A stretch of 64,000 nt of DNA, taken from positions 3,311,001-3,375,000 of the forward strand of contig WPIO01000035.1 in the NCBI GenBank assembly GCA_009760855.2. The letters are read 5' to 3'. The translations under genes were made by a program, and so were the position numbers. The DNA comes from Cristatella mucedo (lineage: Eukaryota > Bryozoa > Phylactolaemata > Cristatellidae). The notes beneath the pieces were generated by a model, which saw only the letters and a list, made by a program, of their open reading frames with translations, made no database searches and was not told where the DNA came from. Positions 35,337 through 45,797 of the stretch are shown in pieces (position 1 is the stretch's first letter; each line of letters begins with the position of its first letter).

Positions 35337-35959
35337 AGACTGAAACAAGCCAACCTATAGAAATTGCTTGGTCTACTTGTTCGATTGCTTTTCTAGTTGC
35401 CTTTCTTCTATACCTCAAAGAGTTCTGTATTGCATACTCAGTATTAAAGCGCTGGAATGCTATGTAGACAATGCTCACTGCATGCAATGCACTCAGCGTA
35501 ATATCCTTCATCCCTCGATACGGCCCGGATTAAGCGATATTGATACTGCGAACTTCCTGCTCACGCCCGGAAGTTCATCGTGGGGGCCAGCGCCTGTTCA
35601 TATTTACATTACAAGTACGCGTTTTTTGATCTTTTATCTTTTAGAGCTTAGGATGTGGTGTTTATGGTATAGGATTAAGGGGTTTTATTTTTATATTTTC
35701 TATTATTTCTGGATACAGGGTTAAGCGTTTAATACATATTGCTAAGGATTTGGGATTTAGGATTCAGGGGTTACCGTTTATGGTCAGAGGTTCGCAAGCG
35801 CTGGTTATATGCTCAACTTTCTACTATGGTGCTCGGTGCTCATAGTAAAATGTTCGCTTTGTCTTTCCAAAACGAGGCGCCTAGCGATGCTGCATCCCTG
35901 GCACAGTCTGGCGATCGAGCCGTCAGAGGATGCGCAGCGAGAGTCGGGCACTAGCTGGC
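35337..35959. other. Unassigned
   Basis: No gene recognised. Includes a stretch around 35.66-35.79 kb with scattered 'aggatt/ttagg' words. Confidence 0.35.
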
Positions 35960-36740
35960 GGCTGCTATTTTGCCACCCACATTGACTTTGCATTCTTTAA
36001 GGTTCACTTCGAGGTTCACTCTATGCGGCTTCCGGGTCGCTTCGGCGGCTGCACCCGCATGCTAACCCACGATGACCTCGTTGCACCTCTGGCGCACTCT
36101 CGCATCACCCTGCTCCAGCCGGCTGCCGGCCGTATCGCTGCCTCTCAAAATAAATTGAAATCTCTAGGTTCTTGTTCACCGAAAGTCTGGTTACTCACTT
36201 TAAGATGCAGTCACGCACCGACTCGCACCGACTTTGATTCATTTATGTCTCAGCCAGCCGCAGTCATTTCGTTTCGCTCAGCCGTCACTGCGCCTCAGTG
36301 AACTTTGCCTTTGTTCTCCTGTGTGCTAGTCCTGCTTGTCCTGCTGCTCACCTATGATTCAGTGCTCCTTACTAACAAGGGGTCTTTCTAACCCGTGGCT
36401 CCAAGTGTCTTGCTTTCTGCTTGGCCATGCTTGGCTAAGCCAAGTACTTACGCCATTTCCGATGGCTTGTCTTATTCTAATATCTCACGTATCATTTGCT
36501 CTGTGATATATCTTTTTATGATACCTTGCGTGTGATTGCCTTTGTGTTTTGTCGTATCGTGATACCTCATGTGTCATTTCCTCTGTGTGTTATATCTTGT
36601 TATCATAGATTTCGCGTCATTTCCTTTGTGTTATGTCTTCTCTTAATTTGAGTTGGGAAGTGCCTGATTAGAGCTTTAGCTTTCTTAGGGTACTACACAG
36701 ATAACTTATCGTTACTATCGTTGTTGTTACTGTTGTTACG
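35960..36740 (+). mobile_element. Possible third L2-like LINE, 3' part
   Basis: An open frame ending near 36300 contains 'NKLKSLGSCSPKVWLL', which resembles the conserved L2/CR1 C-terminal pattern R-LKSfGdRsf-aP-lWN. The 3' end near 36655-36740 ('gggaagtgcctgattagagc', 'tcttagggtactacac', then a (GTT)n-like tract) has the layout of the L2-A tail but a different sequence. Between them, at about 36483-36640, lie four degenerate ~42-bp units built on 'tgtgtcatttcctctgtg'. This could be a third LINE family or a chance resemblance. Confidence 0.35.
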
Positions 36741-37248
36741 CACACCTTCCTTAGCGAACCGGTGCTTCATACGGCTGAAAATAAATGGACTCCTCCAAAC
36801 TTATAAGGGTTTGTCGTGGTGAAATCGCGTCACGGCAAGGGTTCAGTAACTGCCGGAAACCATTGACACGATGTCAGTTGTTGGCCGCACGGCCGAAGAG
36901 GCGGCACAGCGCCTTGGAGTCGAAGCGCCTTGGTCTAAGCGTAGGGGTACGAGGCTCGCTCTTCACGGCCCAGGCCGTGCGTTCGAACTATGCAGCAGGC
37001 GAGCATTTGTTTTGCTCACTGCTAACGGTGGCGAGCGCCGTTAGGGATTATCTGCCGCTAAAGCAAACGACGTGGATGAATCAGCTAATCTTTTATTCTG
37101 CTACGAGGCCACGGACCGCTACAACGCTACAATCGTCTGGCCGCCGCACTGAGGACGCACTATGATGCGGCATCCTCGCTAGCGCTGGCTGGCTGCACAG
37201 TTAGCCGGAGGACGAGGTCCCACGACTTCAGTGGCTCTTTTGCTTTAC
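36741..37248 (+). other. Possible tRNA-like SINE, tentative
   Basis: GC-rich segment with a B-box-like 'gcgttcgaac' near 36980 and, at about 37078-37100, 'gaatcagctaatcttttatt', which resembles the 3' end of SINE-1. It may be a third SINE sharing SINE-1's tail. An A-box is not clear. Confidence 0.25.
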
Positions 37249-37436
37249 TAAATAAATAAATAAATCCTAGCTGATTAAACAGCCTCTTTTTGTATAGCGA
37301 CAGAAGAGCCTTTACGGCTATCACCACCGCTTGCAGTGGCGATAAAGAATCGCCCACTGCAGGAATCGAACCCACGACCTCGGGACCGAGATCGTGAAAG
37401 CAACCGCCTTACCTAGTGTGCCATCACGGCTCACTA
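37249..37436 (-). mobile_element. SINE-1, best full-length copy
   Basis: Reference copy for the family. On the minus strand a tRNA-like head carries an A-box TGGCACACTAGG (plus 37412-37423) and a B-box GGTTCGATTCC (plus 37362-37372), the internal RNA polymerase III promoter elements. The body follows ('cgccactgcaagcggtgg', 'tagccgtaaaggctcttctg', 'aaagaggctgtttaatcagc') and then an (ATTT)n tail of four to five units (plus 37249-37265). The head is not a real tRNA gene, because the downstream body continues where an acceptor stem should close. It abuts the CpG island that starts at about 37440. Confidence 0.93.
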
Positions 37437-37439
37437 ACC

Positions 37440-38690
37440 GAGTGGGGACAGGAAATTCTGTATGAGCCAGCATCCCAGCGGTGGCTGCTGGCACGATTCG
37501 TAGTTCGGAAAGGGCGGCCGCCGTAGCAGACGCTCCATCCGGCGGCGCCGGACAGCCGGGTGCTGGATCGGAGTGCAGTAGAGGGCGGTGGCGCTTCGAT
37601 CCAGCAGTAGAAGGCAGTGGCGACTCCAGTGGCGCTCCGATCCAGCGCCTGCTACTGCCGGGCGCTGGATCGGAGGGCAGTAGAGAGGGCAGTGGCGCTG
37701 GATCGGAGGGCCGGGCGGGCGCAGCACTCCGAAGCGTCGGCCGCTTGCCGCTTGTTGCCGCTCGTTGCCCTCGGCTCGTCTCAAGGTCGTCGGGCGGGCG
37801 TGCAGGCGGGCGCAGCTCTGCCGCCGGACGCGCTCTCTCTTCTCGTCCCGACGTCGCTCTTTTTCCCAGGCGTCGGCGCCGCCGCCGCCGCCGCGACGGC
37901 TAGCCGCGCGCAGGTCAGCTGGCGCGGCGTTCGCCTTCTCGGAAAGGTGCGCCAGATGAGAAATTAAGGACGAATGCCGAATTGGGCAGAAGCCGCCTCA
38001 GCTCCGGGCAGCCTCCGGCAGCAGACAGCAGGTGGGCGAGCGAGGCGAGAGCACTCAGTGCGCCGCCGCCGGCGCCGCCGCCGCCTCGCAGGAGGAGGAG
38101 AGCATTCGTATCGGCGCGCAGGTCAAACGCGCTCTCGCACTCGCTTTTGGGTCAGACGCGAGAAGCGAGTCCTCAGAAGAAAGGTCTCAGACCGAAGCCT
38201 GCACCGATCTGGGCGAAATGGTTTTGCTCGAGCCGCTGCTACAGATATAAGTCGGTGCGAGGAGACTGTTCCTGGTGGTGGGGCAATGCGCGACCCCTTC
38301 AAGGAATCGCAGTGAACTTTAAAGAGTGCGTGCAAATGAAAGTGACCTTTTCGGAACCCCGAGTTGCCCGGAAGCGAGCTGTGCTTTGCGTCCGAAAGAG
38401 CGACGAGAATGTTCCGCCGCAACCCGAAAGACGGATCGGAAAATACGCTATTTCAGGGTCCTTGAAGCGACAGCAAGCTCAAGTGAAAAACTCCCTTGCT
38501 CGTTGTCTCTTTCATCCTGTGCTGCCATTCTCGTCTTTGCTCAGGATTCAGAATCAGATTGGCGTCGGTAGCGCGTCCACAGCCCAGGTCCGGAGCTTTC
38601 CGGATTATGCCTCACAACAACGATGTCGCTGGTGCCTGGACAAGCACCCGCGTCCAAGCGCGATGCTGGCGGGTGAGTATTAGCTTGACG
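37440..38690 (+). promoter_or_regulatory. CpG island with candidate first exon
   Basis: Base composition jumps to GC- and CpG-rich immediately after SINE-1 and returns to bulk level by about 38.7 kb. Such islands usually mark promoters and first exons. On the plus strand it ends at a near-perfect splice donor, GCGG followed by GTGAGTAT (intron start 38673). An island-internal direct repeat built on 'gctggatcggagggcagtag' lies at about 37559-37720. No TATA box is obvious. The gene's further exons are not identifiable in the window. Confidence 0.55.
38607..38672 (+). CDS. Candidate first coding exon, unknown gene
   Basis: ATG at 38607 with A at -3, 22 codons (peptide starts MPHNNDVAGAWTSTRV), running to the GTGAGT donor in phase 0. 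An alternative frame starts at ATG 38336 and reaches the same donor after 112 codons plus one base. It is basic and has no motif I recognise. I cannot choose between them or rule out that the exon is entirely 5' UTR. The support is the CpG island, the consensus donor and the open frames, not homology. Confidence 0.25.
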
Positions 38691-39352
38691 GTATTAGTAA
38701 ACCCGAATGCAGATAGCGTGGGGTGTTGCCACCACGAGCGCAGGGCAACCCTCTTAATGCACGGCGACCTAAGCCAGAAAACAAGAAATCTGGAAAACGC
38801 ACCGAAGCGGAAAGAGTAAAGGGAGTTGTATAGAAAATAGCGGGCGTAAACACGCACGAACACGCGTTTGCGGACGACGCTTTCCGGCGATGCAGAATCA
38901 TGAACGGCTCAAGCATAAAAGAACTGGAAGCAGATTCTGATTCTTGAGCAGAGCCGATACTTACTCGGTACGATATGCCTGGATCGCCATTATTCTTGAC
39001 CAATGGAGCAGCCCGGGCAAAGGCATCGGCATAACAGCGCGGGCTGCATTTTCAAAGGATTCTCTCTCGAGTTTAAAAGTCGTTGCTGTCTGCTAGGGCC
39101 CAGTTACCCCGCCATCCGCCACGGCGACTGGGGCTAAAGGTGCCTCGTAGTTTGACGTTGCTGTGCTGCGTGACGTCAATGCAGATACGAACTGCCGAAG
39201 GATAGGGCGAACGTCCAGCTGAGACTCTCACTCTCGCCCGGCGGGTTACCTTTGGGAGATTATGTTGGATATTAGTCGCCGGGTACCGTCACCAATAGCG
39301 GACTTCAAAGTGACTCAGCCCACATCAGTAAACTCAGCTTCGACCACTGACT
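38691..39352. other. Probable start of intron, no element seen
   Basis: If the donor at 38673 is used, this is intron 1. No transposon was recognised. Local frames lack motifs. Confidence 0.35.
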
Positions 39353-39530
39353 AATCTCTATTAATTTAAGCGAGAAAGTCCATCCGTCACGCGGCAAGAT
39401 GGCATCCTTCTGCCAGGTGGCAAGATGGCGCAGCGTTGTCGTGTACATTTATGTACACCAACGTATTTCTACTGTGACTCACAGAAGCGAGTCCACAGGC
39501 AGTGAGCTGCTCGTGATATTAATGCCATTC
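39353..39530 (+). repeat. Arm 1 of a diverged inverted repeat
   Basis: About 175 bp starting 'atctctattaatttaagcg' and containing 'gcggcaagatggc', 'gactcacagaagcga' and 'tccacagg'. A diverged copy lies in opposite orientation at 41345-41517, with its outer end also beginning 'atctctactaatttaagcg'. They could be two copies of an unnamed repeat or the long terminal inverted repeats of a 2.2-kb DNA transposon. Confidence 0.5.
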
Positions 39531-41027
39531 GTCGACCGCACACTAATGACTAATCAACTGTCGAGACGCGGAGGGATGAATGAAGATGCCAGAATCCTAA
39601 ACGAGCAACGGTAAGGCGGCCCCAGAGCGGCGGCAAACGGGTCCGTCGATAATTTACGCTCCGCCGAGTTCCATCACGATTACATGGCCACCCGACGGCT
39701 TGCTTTTGTGCCGTGTGAGTAGCCGCCGCTACTAATACTACCGCAGACCTGCTAGATCAAATTTTCTTCTCGTAGTGAATAATAGCTCAAAATAAGTCTT
39801 CATTTTTCGCAGACCGTTGGCTTTCATACGATAAGAGTGCGCTTGCCGAGAAGCAGTGCAAATTGTCACGATTACAATTTAGGCATTCGTGTGCAATACC
39901 TACTTGGACGCTAAAAGAAATGACGGCCTGCTCCGCCCAGAGCAAATAGAAAAGCTGTCTAGCTAGTCCTGCGGGACGCGCAGTCAGAGCCCCGGTGCTA
40001 AGCTCCGCCACAAATTGGAACCGAAGACTCACTTTCAGGTGGTCAGACGAAGAAGGAATTGAGACATAATATGTGAGTTATATCATTCGCCAGCAGTCGT
40101 ATGGAAGGGGGCCCGGCGGTTCTGGTTTCCGGAGCGTCATGTCGGGTAGGATTGCAGCCCGACGTGCCCACTTCGGCCTTCCCGCGATTGGCAGCATGTC
40201 AAGGTGAGCCAGGTACCTCTGCTTAATTCCGGCTAGGCCCAGCCCCCAAACGGTGTGCGCCAGAAAAGGCCGGCACACCGCGCGAGCTGCTTGCACTGCG
40301 ATCGCGTTGAGCTCCTGATTGGCGGGCTTCTCTCGGCTGGATCTTCGCGCAGCGGCATAGAGTGGGCCAGACCAAAAAGCGAGCTAGAGCGGGATACACC
40401 TGTAACCTAGGTGGTGCCATGGCCAGTGCAAACGGTTGCTCAGTAGTAGGTTAAAGAGCTGGCGCCGCAGCTCCAGAACCAACGCCTTTTCCTTAAATAC
40501 AGCGAAGGCAACGGGTGCTGTTCCTTCAAGATGCACGAATTATGGTGGACACCGTTAGCGAGTTAGCGCCACGAACAAAGGGTATAAGCCGCACCGACTA
40601 TCGCACGAACGCTTAGGTCAGCAGGGCGAGAGAGTGGTCCATGAGCCACCGCCTCATTAACAAGTCGAGGCTCGTGTCGTAACGGTGTAAATTCCACAGT
40701 CAAAGAGAGCTACACGTGGCAAGGGCAACAGTGCGACTGCCTAGCCATTCCTTTAGACGAGACTTTTAGGAGATTAAAGTCACAGGGATTTGCCACATTT
40801 TGGTTCCCAACGGTAGTCGCTAAACAACAGCTAATAATTTCTAGGAGCTTTCGCAGCGGGTTGGTTCAGCAGGCTCATGCTTTTGAGGCACACGAGGCAA
40901 AGCCTGCTCTTATTAGCTAAAACCATGGCATCAAACTTTGAACCGAGATGCGCTCACAAAACAGCTGCGATAAGCACGGAGTTTGTGTGCATCGCCATAC
41001 TTAATTATGTGCGGACAGCCGTAATAA
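39531..41027. other. Unassigned; coding-like frame on minus strand
   Basis: Between the two repeat arms. A minus-strand frame at about 40078-40420 is GC-rich and looks protein-like ('AVQAARAVCRPFLAHTVWG', 'AGRPKWARRAAILPDMTLRK'), but I recognise no family. It could be interior sequence of a transposon bounded by the arms or an unrelated LINE fragment. Confidence 0.3.
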
Positions 41028-41098
41028 GAATGATAAATTTGTAGAGTTCTCTCAGAGAACTAAGCCTTTTTCTAAGCACTTTAAATATATGCTATTTA
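41028..41098 (-). mobile_element. L2-A/SINE-2 terminal fragment
   Basis: Reverse, diverged tail: 'agttctctcagagaactaag', 'cctttttctaagcacttt'. Only the 3'-most ~70 bp remains, so it may come from either L2-A or SINE-2. Confidence 0.6.
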
Positions 41099-41344
41099 TT
41101 TGCGGCATGCGACCGGGCCGGTATCTAAGGCTTTAGCCTGAAGGCGGTTGCTCGCCTCGTAGAGTGCTGGTCTGCCGGTCTCAGAGAGTGGTAGCGCTAC
41201 CGCTGAGCCCCAATGGGGGACTTACAAACACCCACAAAAGTGTAAACGTGGTCTATTGCTGTTATAACAAATGTTTATTTGAGCATTAGCTTATAGACGT
41301 GTTAAATAGTCTGCTGGAAGCCTCTTGTCATAAAACAGGTACAA

Positions 41345-41517
41345 AATGCAGTTAAATATGCAATATTACAAGAGCTCATTTCCTGTGGAATCGCTTCGCT
41401 GAGTCGTAGTAGTTCCGTCACGGATGACAACGCGGTCATATCGTGCCACTTGACGGAAATGCGCCATCTTGCCGCATGACGGACGGAAGGGTGGACTTTC
41501 GCGCTTAAATTAGTAGA
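41345..41517 (-). repeat. Arm 2 of the diverged inverted repeat
   Basis: Reverse-orientation partner of 39353-39530. On the minus strand it reads 'atctctactaatttaagcg', 'gcggcaagatggcgcattt', 'gactcagcgaagcgattcca' and 'caggaaatgagct', aligning with arm 1 with scattered substitutions and small indels. Confidence 0.5.
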
Positions 41518-41639
41518 GATTCTGAGCTTTTGCATTGGCGGCGTTTCACTTAGCATAGCTTTCATAAACAAGAGCACAGTGTCTTCATTGTGTGGCGCGC
41601 TGTGAGCGTCGATTCTCTGCCCTAGCCACTTCACACTTA

Positions 41640-41808
41640 AGATAAAAAAGGTTAAGCTGATTTAGTAGCGTCGTGTAAATATCGGCGGAAGCAGCCTTTA
41701 CGGCTATCATCACTGCTTGCCGTGAAAATGAAGAATCGACCATGCAGGACTCGCACCCACGACCAGGTTGTGAAGAGCGAGTGCTTTGCCTAATGGGCGT
41801 GGCACGCA
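41640..41808 (-). mobile_element. SINE-1 copy
   Basis: Reverse SINE-1 with 'agcagcctttacggctatca', 'tcactgcttgccgtg' and the diverged B-box complement 'ggactcgcacc'. The head reaches the A-box region ('gcctaatgggcgtggca'). The (ATTT)n tail is eroded. Confidence 0.8.
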
Positions 41809-41834
41809 GGGGCAGACTTTTCCAAAGCAGAGTT

Positions 41835-42204
41835 GATAATAATAATAATAATAATAATGCACTTGATAAAGCGCCCTAAGAAAACTCAATCTCTCTCTAG
41901 GCGCTTTACATTTGCTGCACAGGGAAATGCAATTGCATGGTGAGTAATATCATGCTTGATAAACAAACAACATAAATAACATGGTTAGGGGTGACATGCA
42001 CAGGGTCAGCATGCAAATGTGGTTACTGGCAGCATGCACAGTGTCAGCACGCATAAGCACATGAAGGACGAATCACAGGGACCCACTAAATGCTGTCCTA
42101 AATAGGTGTGTTTTTAAGTTGTTTTTAAATGTGGTCAATTCAGGGGATGTTTTGACGCATGTCGGGAGGGAGTTTCAGGCTTTGGGAGCGTACGAGCTAA
42201 AAGC
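41835..42204 (-). mobile_element. L2-A LINE 3' end, well preserved
   Basis: Reverse L2-A with a clean (AAT)8-like tract at about 41837-41859, near-consensus 3' UTR and the start of the C-terminal coding region ('gggatgttttgacgcatgtc', 'ggagggagtttcaggctttg'). It is truncated at about 42204, where a SINE-2 fragment begins. One of the youngest-looking copies. Confidence 0.92.
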
Positions 42205-42209
42205 AACAA

Positions 42210-42302
42210 CGGCAAATCCAAGCGCTTCACATATGCCACAGGGCTCAAACTCACGACCTCAGCTGTCAAATGCATTCACCTTGACCTCGGTCGTCAAAGG
42301 CG
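42210..42302 (-). mobile_element. SINE-2 fragment
   Basis: Reverse SINE-2 head and middle: 'aagcgcttcacatatgccac', 'agggctcaaactcacgacct' (B-box region) and 'aaatgcattcaccttgacct'. The LINE-like tail is missing and the adjacent L2-A copy starts at that edge. Confidence 0.65.
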
Positions 42303-42654
42303 AGCGTCGCCAGAGTTCTGCAAGCAGTTGGCCACGCTGAAGAATGACGGACAAGGCCGCACGTGCGCTGTCTAAGCATGACCTCGCCCACCGACCCTAA
42401 CGTTCGCGGAAAAAGCTTCAAAGCCAGCCACCCACAACGCGCTCGCTGTAATTGCAGAAGCAGCATTCAGACTCACCTCGCCGTCATTAAAAAAAGGAAT
42501 GTACGTAAGCAGCTGCAGCTCAGGCAAAGGGTGTGATCGAAAAGTTAGCTCCCATTGGAATGGCAGCCGTTGGCTCGGTCTTAAGCAACGCCTACGTTCG
42601 GACGGAGCGGATTGAAGGCCTACATGAAATGCAATGGAATATAATGAATGTCCC
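42303..42654. other. Unassigned
   Basis: No gene recognised in this short spacer. Overlapping frames on both strands carry no motif. Confidence 0.4.
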
Positions 42655-43140
42655 CGTCTGAAACTCTACAAAATACCTGGGAATAAATGGGAATTTTACT
42701 CGGGAGAGCTTTATATGGAGCACTCAAGCCTAAGCGACTTTCGGCGATCAAACGCTAGCCAGCAGACCTCCTCTCACACAACAAAGAGAAAGTGAGAAGC
42801 ATAGTTGAGTCGAGGAGGTTAGAAGCAAGCATCAAGTAGCAGCTCAGCATGGCCAGAAAGGATGCGCCACGGTCGGCAGCAAGAGAGTCGACGTTGCTTC
42901 GTCAGAGTTGTGGAAGCGAGTTTAACAGTCTAGGAACTGCAGAGCAGAAGCTTCTGTTGCCAACGGTCTTTGTCCAGCGACCTGAGGGCTCGAGGATGTT
43001 GAAACTGACACGGCAGTTCATCTAGGTGCGAACGAGCAGAGCTGCGACGTGGTTCAAACTGCGCATCCGACGGTCGATCCTAGGCCGGCCATTGCAGCTC
43101 CTTCGGCTAAGTAGACACACTGCCGAACTTCTGGCGTTGC
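42655..43140 (-). mobile_element. L2-B LINE fragment
   Basis: Reverse L2-B. 'gcactcaagcctaagcgact', 'caaagagaaagtgagaagca', 'agcagaagcttctgttgcc' and 'gctccttcggctaagtagac' follow family order. It is diverged, with no useful open frame. Confidence 0.8.
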
Positions 43141-43719
43141 TGAAAACACTCTGTCAGCCAGTCAACACTGTGTTTATGCCCATCCTGTCGGACATCCGGA
43201 TCAGAGAACCATTCACAAATGCAGGCAGTACCGCTGCCCTGCTTTCCTTCCTCCCAAGAACAAAAGAGCATAATGTACAACCGGATCTGAGCCAGTAGTG
43301 ACTGGTTCGAAGCAGGCTTTATCAATCAGGTCAAGCCGGGTGTTGCCCGAAGACTGGCCGTGCGTCAGTTAGGGCACGTTGGCTGATTCTATCAGCTCTT
43401 TGCGAAAGCTGTAAGCTCAGAAAATGGATCGGCCGCCTCAGCCAGCCGCTGCCGGCCATGGGAAAGCTGCCTGATCTATCACTCACTGCCTCACTGCTTG
43501 GTCTGATAAATAGGTCGTAATGAGATGTTATTCCACTCTCTACCACCAAGGCGGTTTCATGAGTGGTTTTGGTGCGATGAGATAGCAGGTGAATGGCCAC
43601 TCGAAAAGCAGCCTGCTAATACTAAATTTGCACACCGGTTTCGACTGAACCTAACGGATTTAGAGATCGGTATTTTCAAACTCCTGCCCTAGAGCTGTGA
43701 ACTGCTCCAAAAGACCGCA
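43141..43719. other. Unassigned; two minus-strand frames
   Basis: Minus-strand frames at 43107-43325 and 43331-43600 (72 and 89 codons) lack known motifs. I see no splice signals to support exons. Confidence 0.3.
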
Positions 43720-44020
43720 GGGCTAATCTCAATCATTTAAAGACCACGCCCTTTGTTCGCATGCTCTCAAAGCCTGAAGCTCACAGCCATCTGATGTCAC
43801 GATACACATGACTGACTTGACATAGAAGCTAAGTTTGTTCTGCGAAGCATTTACTCCGTCCGTGTGAGTTATCATCCTATGTTTTCTTATGCATGCTGAC
43901 ACTGCTCGTCTTGCCATTAAAGCACTGGCATGCTAACTTAAAAGCACACATACTTATACATGTAAAGTGCCTCGAAAGAGGTTAAGTTATCTTAGGGTGC
44001 TATTCAAATGTATTTTCATG
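43720..44020 (+). mobile_element. L2-A LINE 3' part, old
   Basis: Forward, diverged L2-A: the end of the coding region ('ctcaaagcctgaagctcaca', 'gatgtcacgatacacatgac') followed by the 3' UTR ('cttatgcatgctgacactgc', 'catgtaaagtgcctcgaaag', 'aggttaagttatcttagggt'). Confidence 0.75.
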
Positions 44021-44399
44021 TTACCATGGTAAGAAACTCTAGATCCCGAGCACATTTTACAGCGGCATTAGAACTTTGGTGACCAAAGGTCTTCTTGTTC
44101 ACCTATGTGAATGGAAAGTCGGTACCGTAATCGAATACAGCTGTTCTCTCTCGGACGGCTACATCGCCTTCTCAAGTAGTACTGAGCCGAGTTCTCATTC
44201 CGATGGAAATAAGACGTCTCGATGGCTGTCTCTTCATGGCAATGTCGCCATCTGCTTCTAGCTGAATGGCATCTTCATAGGCTCGTCTGGGCCTGCTATT
44301 TCATTTCTGCAACCAGCCATCTCTAATTGCTTTTAGAACCGTCATCCAGGAATAATTTACTTGAAAAGTTTCATTCATATAGTGAGAGAAGATGCTTAA
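44021..44399. other. Unassigned
   Basis: No recognisable gene or repeat. Confidence 0.4.
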
Positions 44400-44490
44400 T
44401 GGATATCATCCCCACTTACAGTGGGCAATACAGGGATGCCCACTGCAGGTCTCGAACCCATGACCTGGGTCGTGAGAAGCTTACCTTACC
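44400..44490 (-). mobile_element. SINE-1 head fragment
   Basis: Short reverse fragment with the B-box complement 'gtctcgaaccc' and 'atgacctgggtcgtgagaag'. Body and tail are absent. Confidence 0.55.
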
Positions 44491-45104
44491 TTCATCTTTC
44501 CCATGGACTTGTCTTGATAAGGTGATCTTCTCCTATTGCACCATTGATGCATAAAAAGACATGATCTCAACCACTGAACCAATTCGGTAAGGAAAGTTAG
44601 AGGACTGGTTTGCATATTGACTTTCTTTCTAAGGCAGCAGAGGACTCTTAACTGATTTCGCTTCTGCCTGTGCTGGCCTCACCAACACACCTACAAATCG
44701 CAGTACTGGCATTCGATAGGCGATAAATAATTACTGATATTTTGTTGCCAAAGAGCAACACGAGAAGAGAATAAGAAGATAAAACAGTGCAAAATTCCGT
44801 CAAACATTCCCAGGCATGACTGCAATACTTTTAAGCGCGTACCTTAGCCGAAGACTTTTACTTGCTCTGCAGCAGGTGTTTTCCTTCGATCTCTGAACTA
44901 TTCAATACAAATTCATCTTGATCCCTATTCTTATGTAATGAGCTAAGAGAGGTAATTCCAACGTGAATCACCATTAAATTGATCCCCTCTGCTGACCCAC
45001 TGATTGTCGTTACCCACCCTCATTTTCCCACTCCACGATCTTAGGAAACGTCACCAGCGGTCTATATAGGTACGTGGAATCTAAGACTGCTGTAATCAAA
45101 TAGT
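44491..45104. other. Unassigned
   Basis: No gene or repeat recognised. Confidence 0.4.
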
Positions 45105-45585
45105 TAAAGATCTTTCGCCAGTGCAAGAAGACTCTTGGATACCTGAGCAACTCTGTACAGCTCGGCTTGTCTGTCGAGAGCGTTGCCAATGGCCACTTTA
45201 CCCAACTTCCCACTTGCACTGGCTCTCCATCAAGTGGAGTACGTACTTCAAGGTCATGTCAATCAGTTTAACTTTTGTTCACTTTATTTGTCACATCTTT
45301 TCGTTGTTTTGCTCCAGACTAGTTACCGCAAAAACTTTCCAATTAGGCTAGGTATCATAATAACCACTATTCTTGCTCGAGTCGTATATCTGGGGCTCTC
45401 ACCAATCTCAAATCCCATAAAGACCGCGTTTAAAGTTCCGATGGCCCAAAAGCCTGGAATAAAAAGGGAATTTAGGCAGGGCATCTTCTGACTTGATGAT
45501 ATTTAAATAAGCTATGAGCTCACCTTTTCCAAACAGAATTAACTCTTGGATTCATCGTAAATTTCACTTGTGCGTGCTTATGTGT
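45105..45585 (+). mobile_element. L2-A LINE C-terminal fragment, old
   Basis: Forward, highly mutated L2-A. 'TARLVCRERCQWPLYPTSHL' and 'LHWLSIKWSTYFKVMSISLT' correspond to the family's 'RLVCRERRSCRITPLLADLH' and 'LHWLPVKQRIDFKVLSLTF'. Truncated at both ends and followed directly by a forward L2-B piece. Confidence 0.75.
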
Positions 45586-45797
45586 GCTGACTCTGACAAC
45601 TCTTCTTTTGCTGCCCACTGTGGCACATCATTTGCAGCCGTCCATAACTGCTACTTCCATGCTACTCACTACCTTAACTGCTCTCCTGCTCTGCTCAGCT
45701 GTGGTTATCACTTTCTCTTTGCTGCTTGAGATAAGGTCTGTTGGCAACCGAATGCCTACCGAAAGCTGCTTCGGCTAGGACTGTGCCATGTTATGTA
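45585..45797 (+). mobile_element. L2-B LINE 3' end, forward
   Basis: Forward L2-B: 'cttccatgctactcactacc', 'gctttcggtaggcattcggt' in complement, and the terminal 'atgttatgtaataaaatgta'. It meets a reverse L2-B copy tail to tail at about 45797. Confidence 0.8.

Noticed and set aside
35640-35800. Interstitial telomere-like TTAGG array
   Set aside because: Words such as 'ttagg' and 'aggatt' are scattered and irregular; no tandem periodicity.
37320-37436. A tRNA gene on the minus strand
   Set aside because: A and B boxes are present, but no acceptor stem closes after the T-arm, and the same head with a common body recurs across the window: it is a SINE.
40078-40420. Host exon on the minus strand
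   Set aside because: Protein-like composition, but no recognised family, no splice sites, and position between possible transposon arms; left unassigned.
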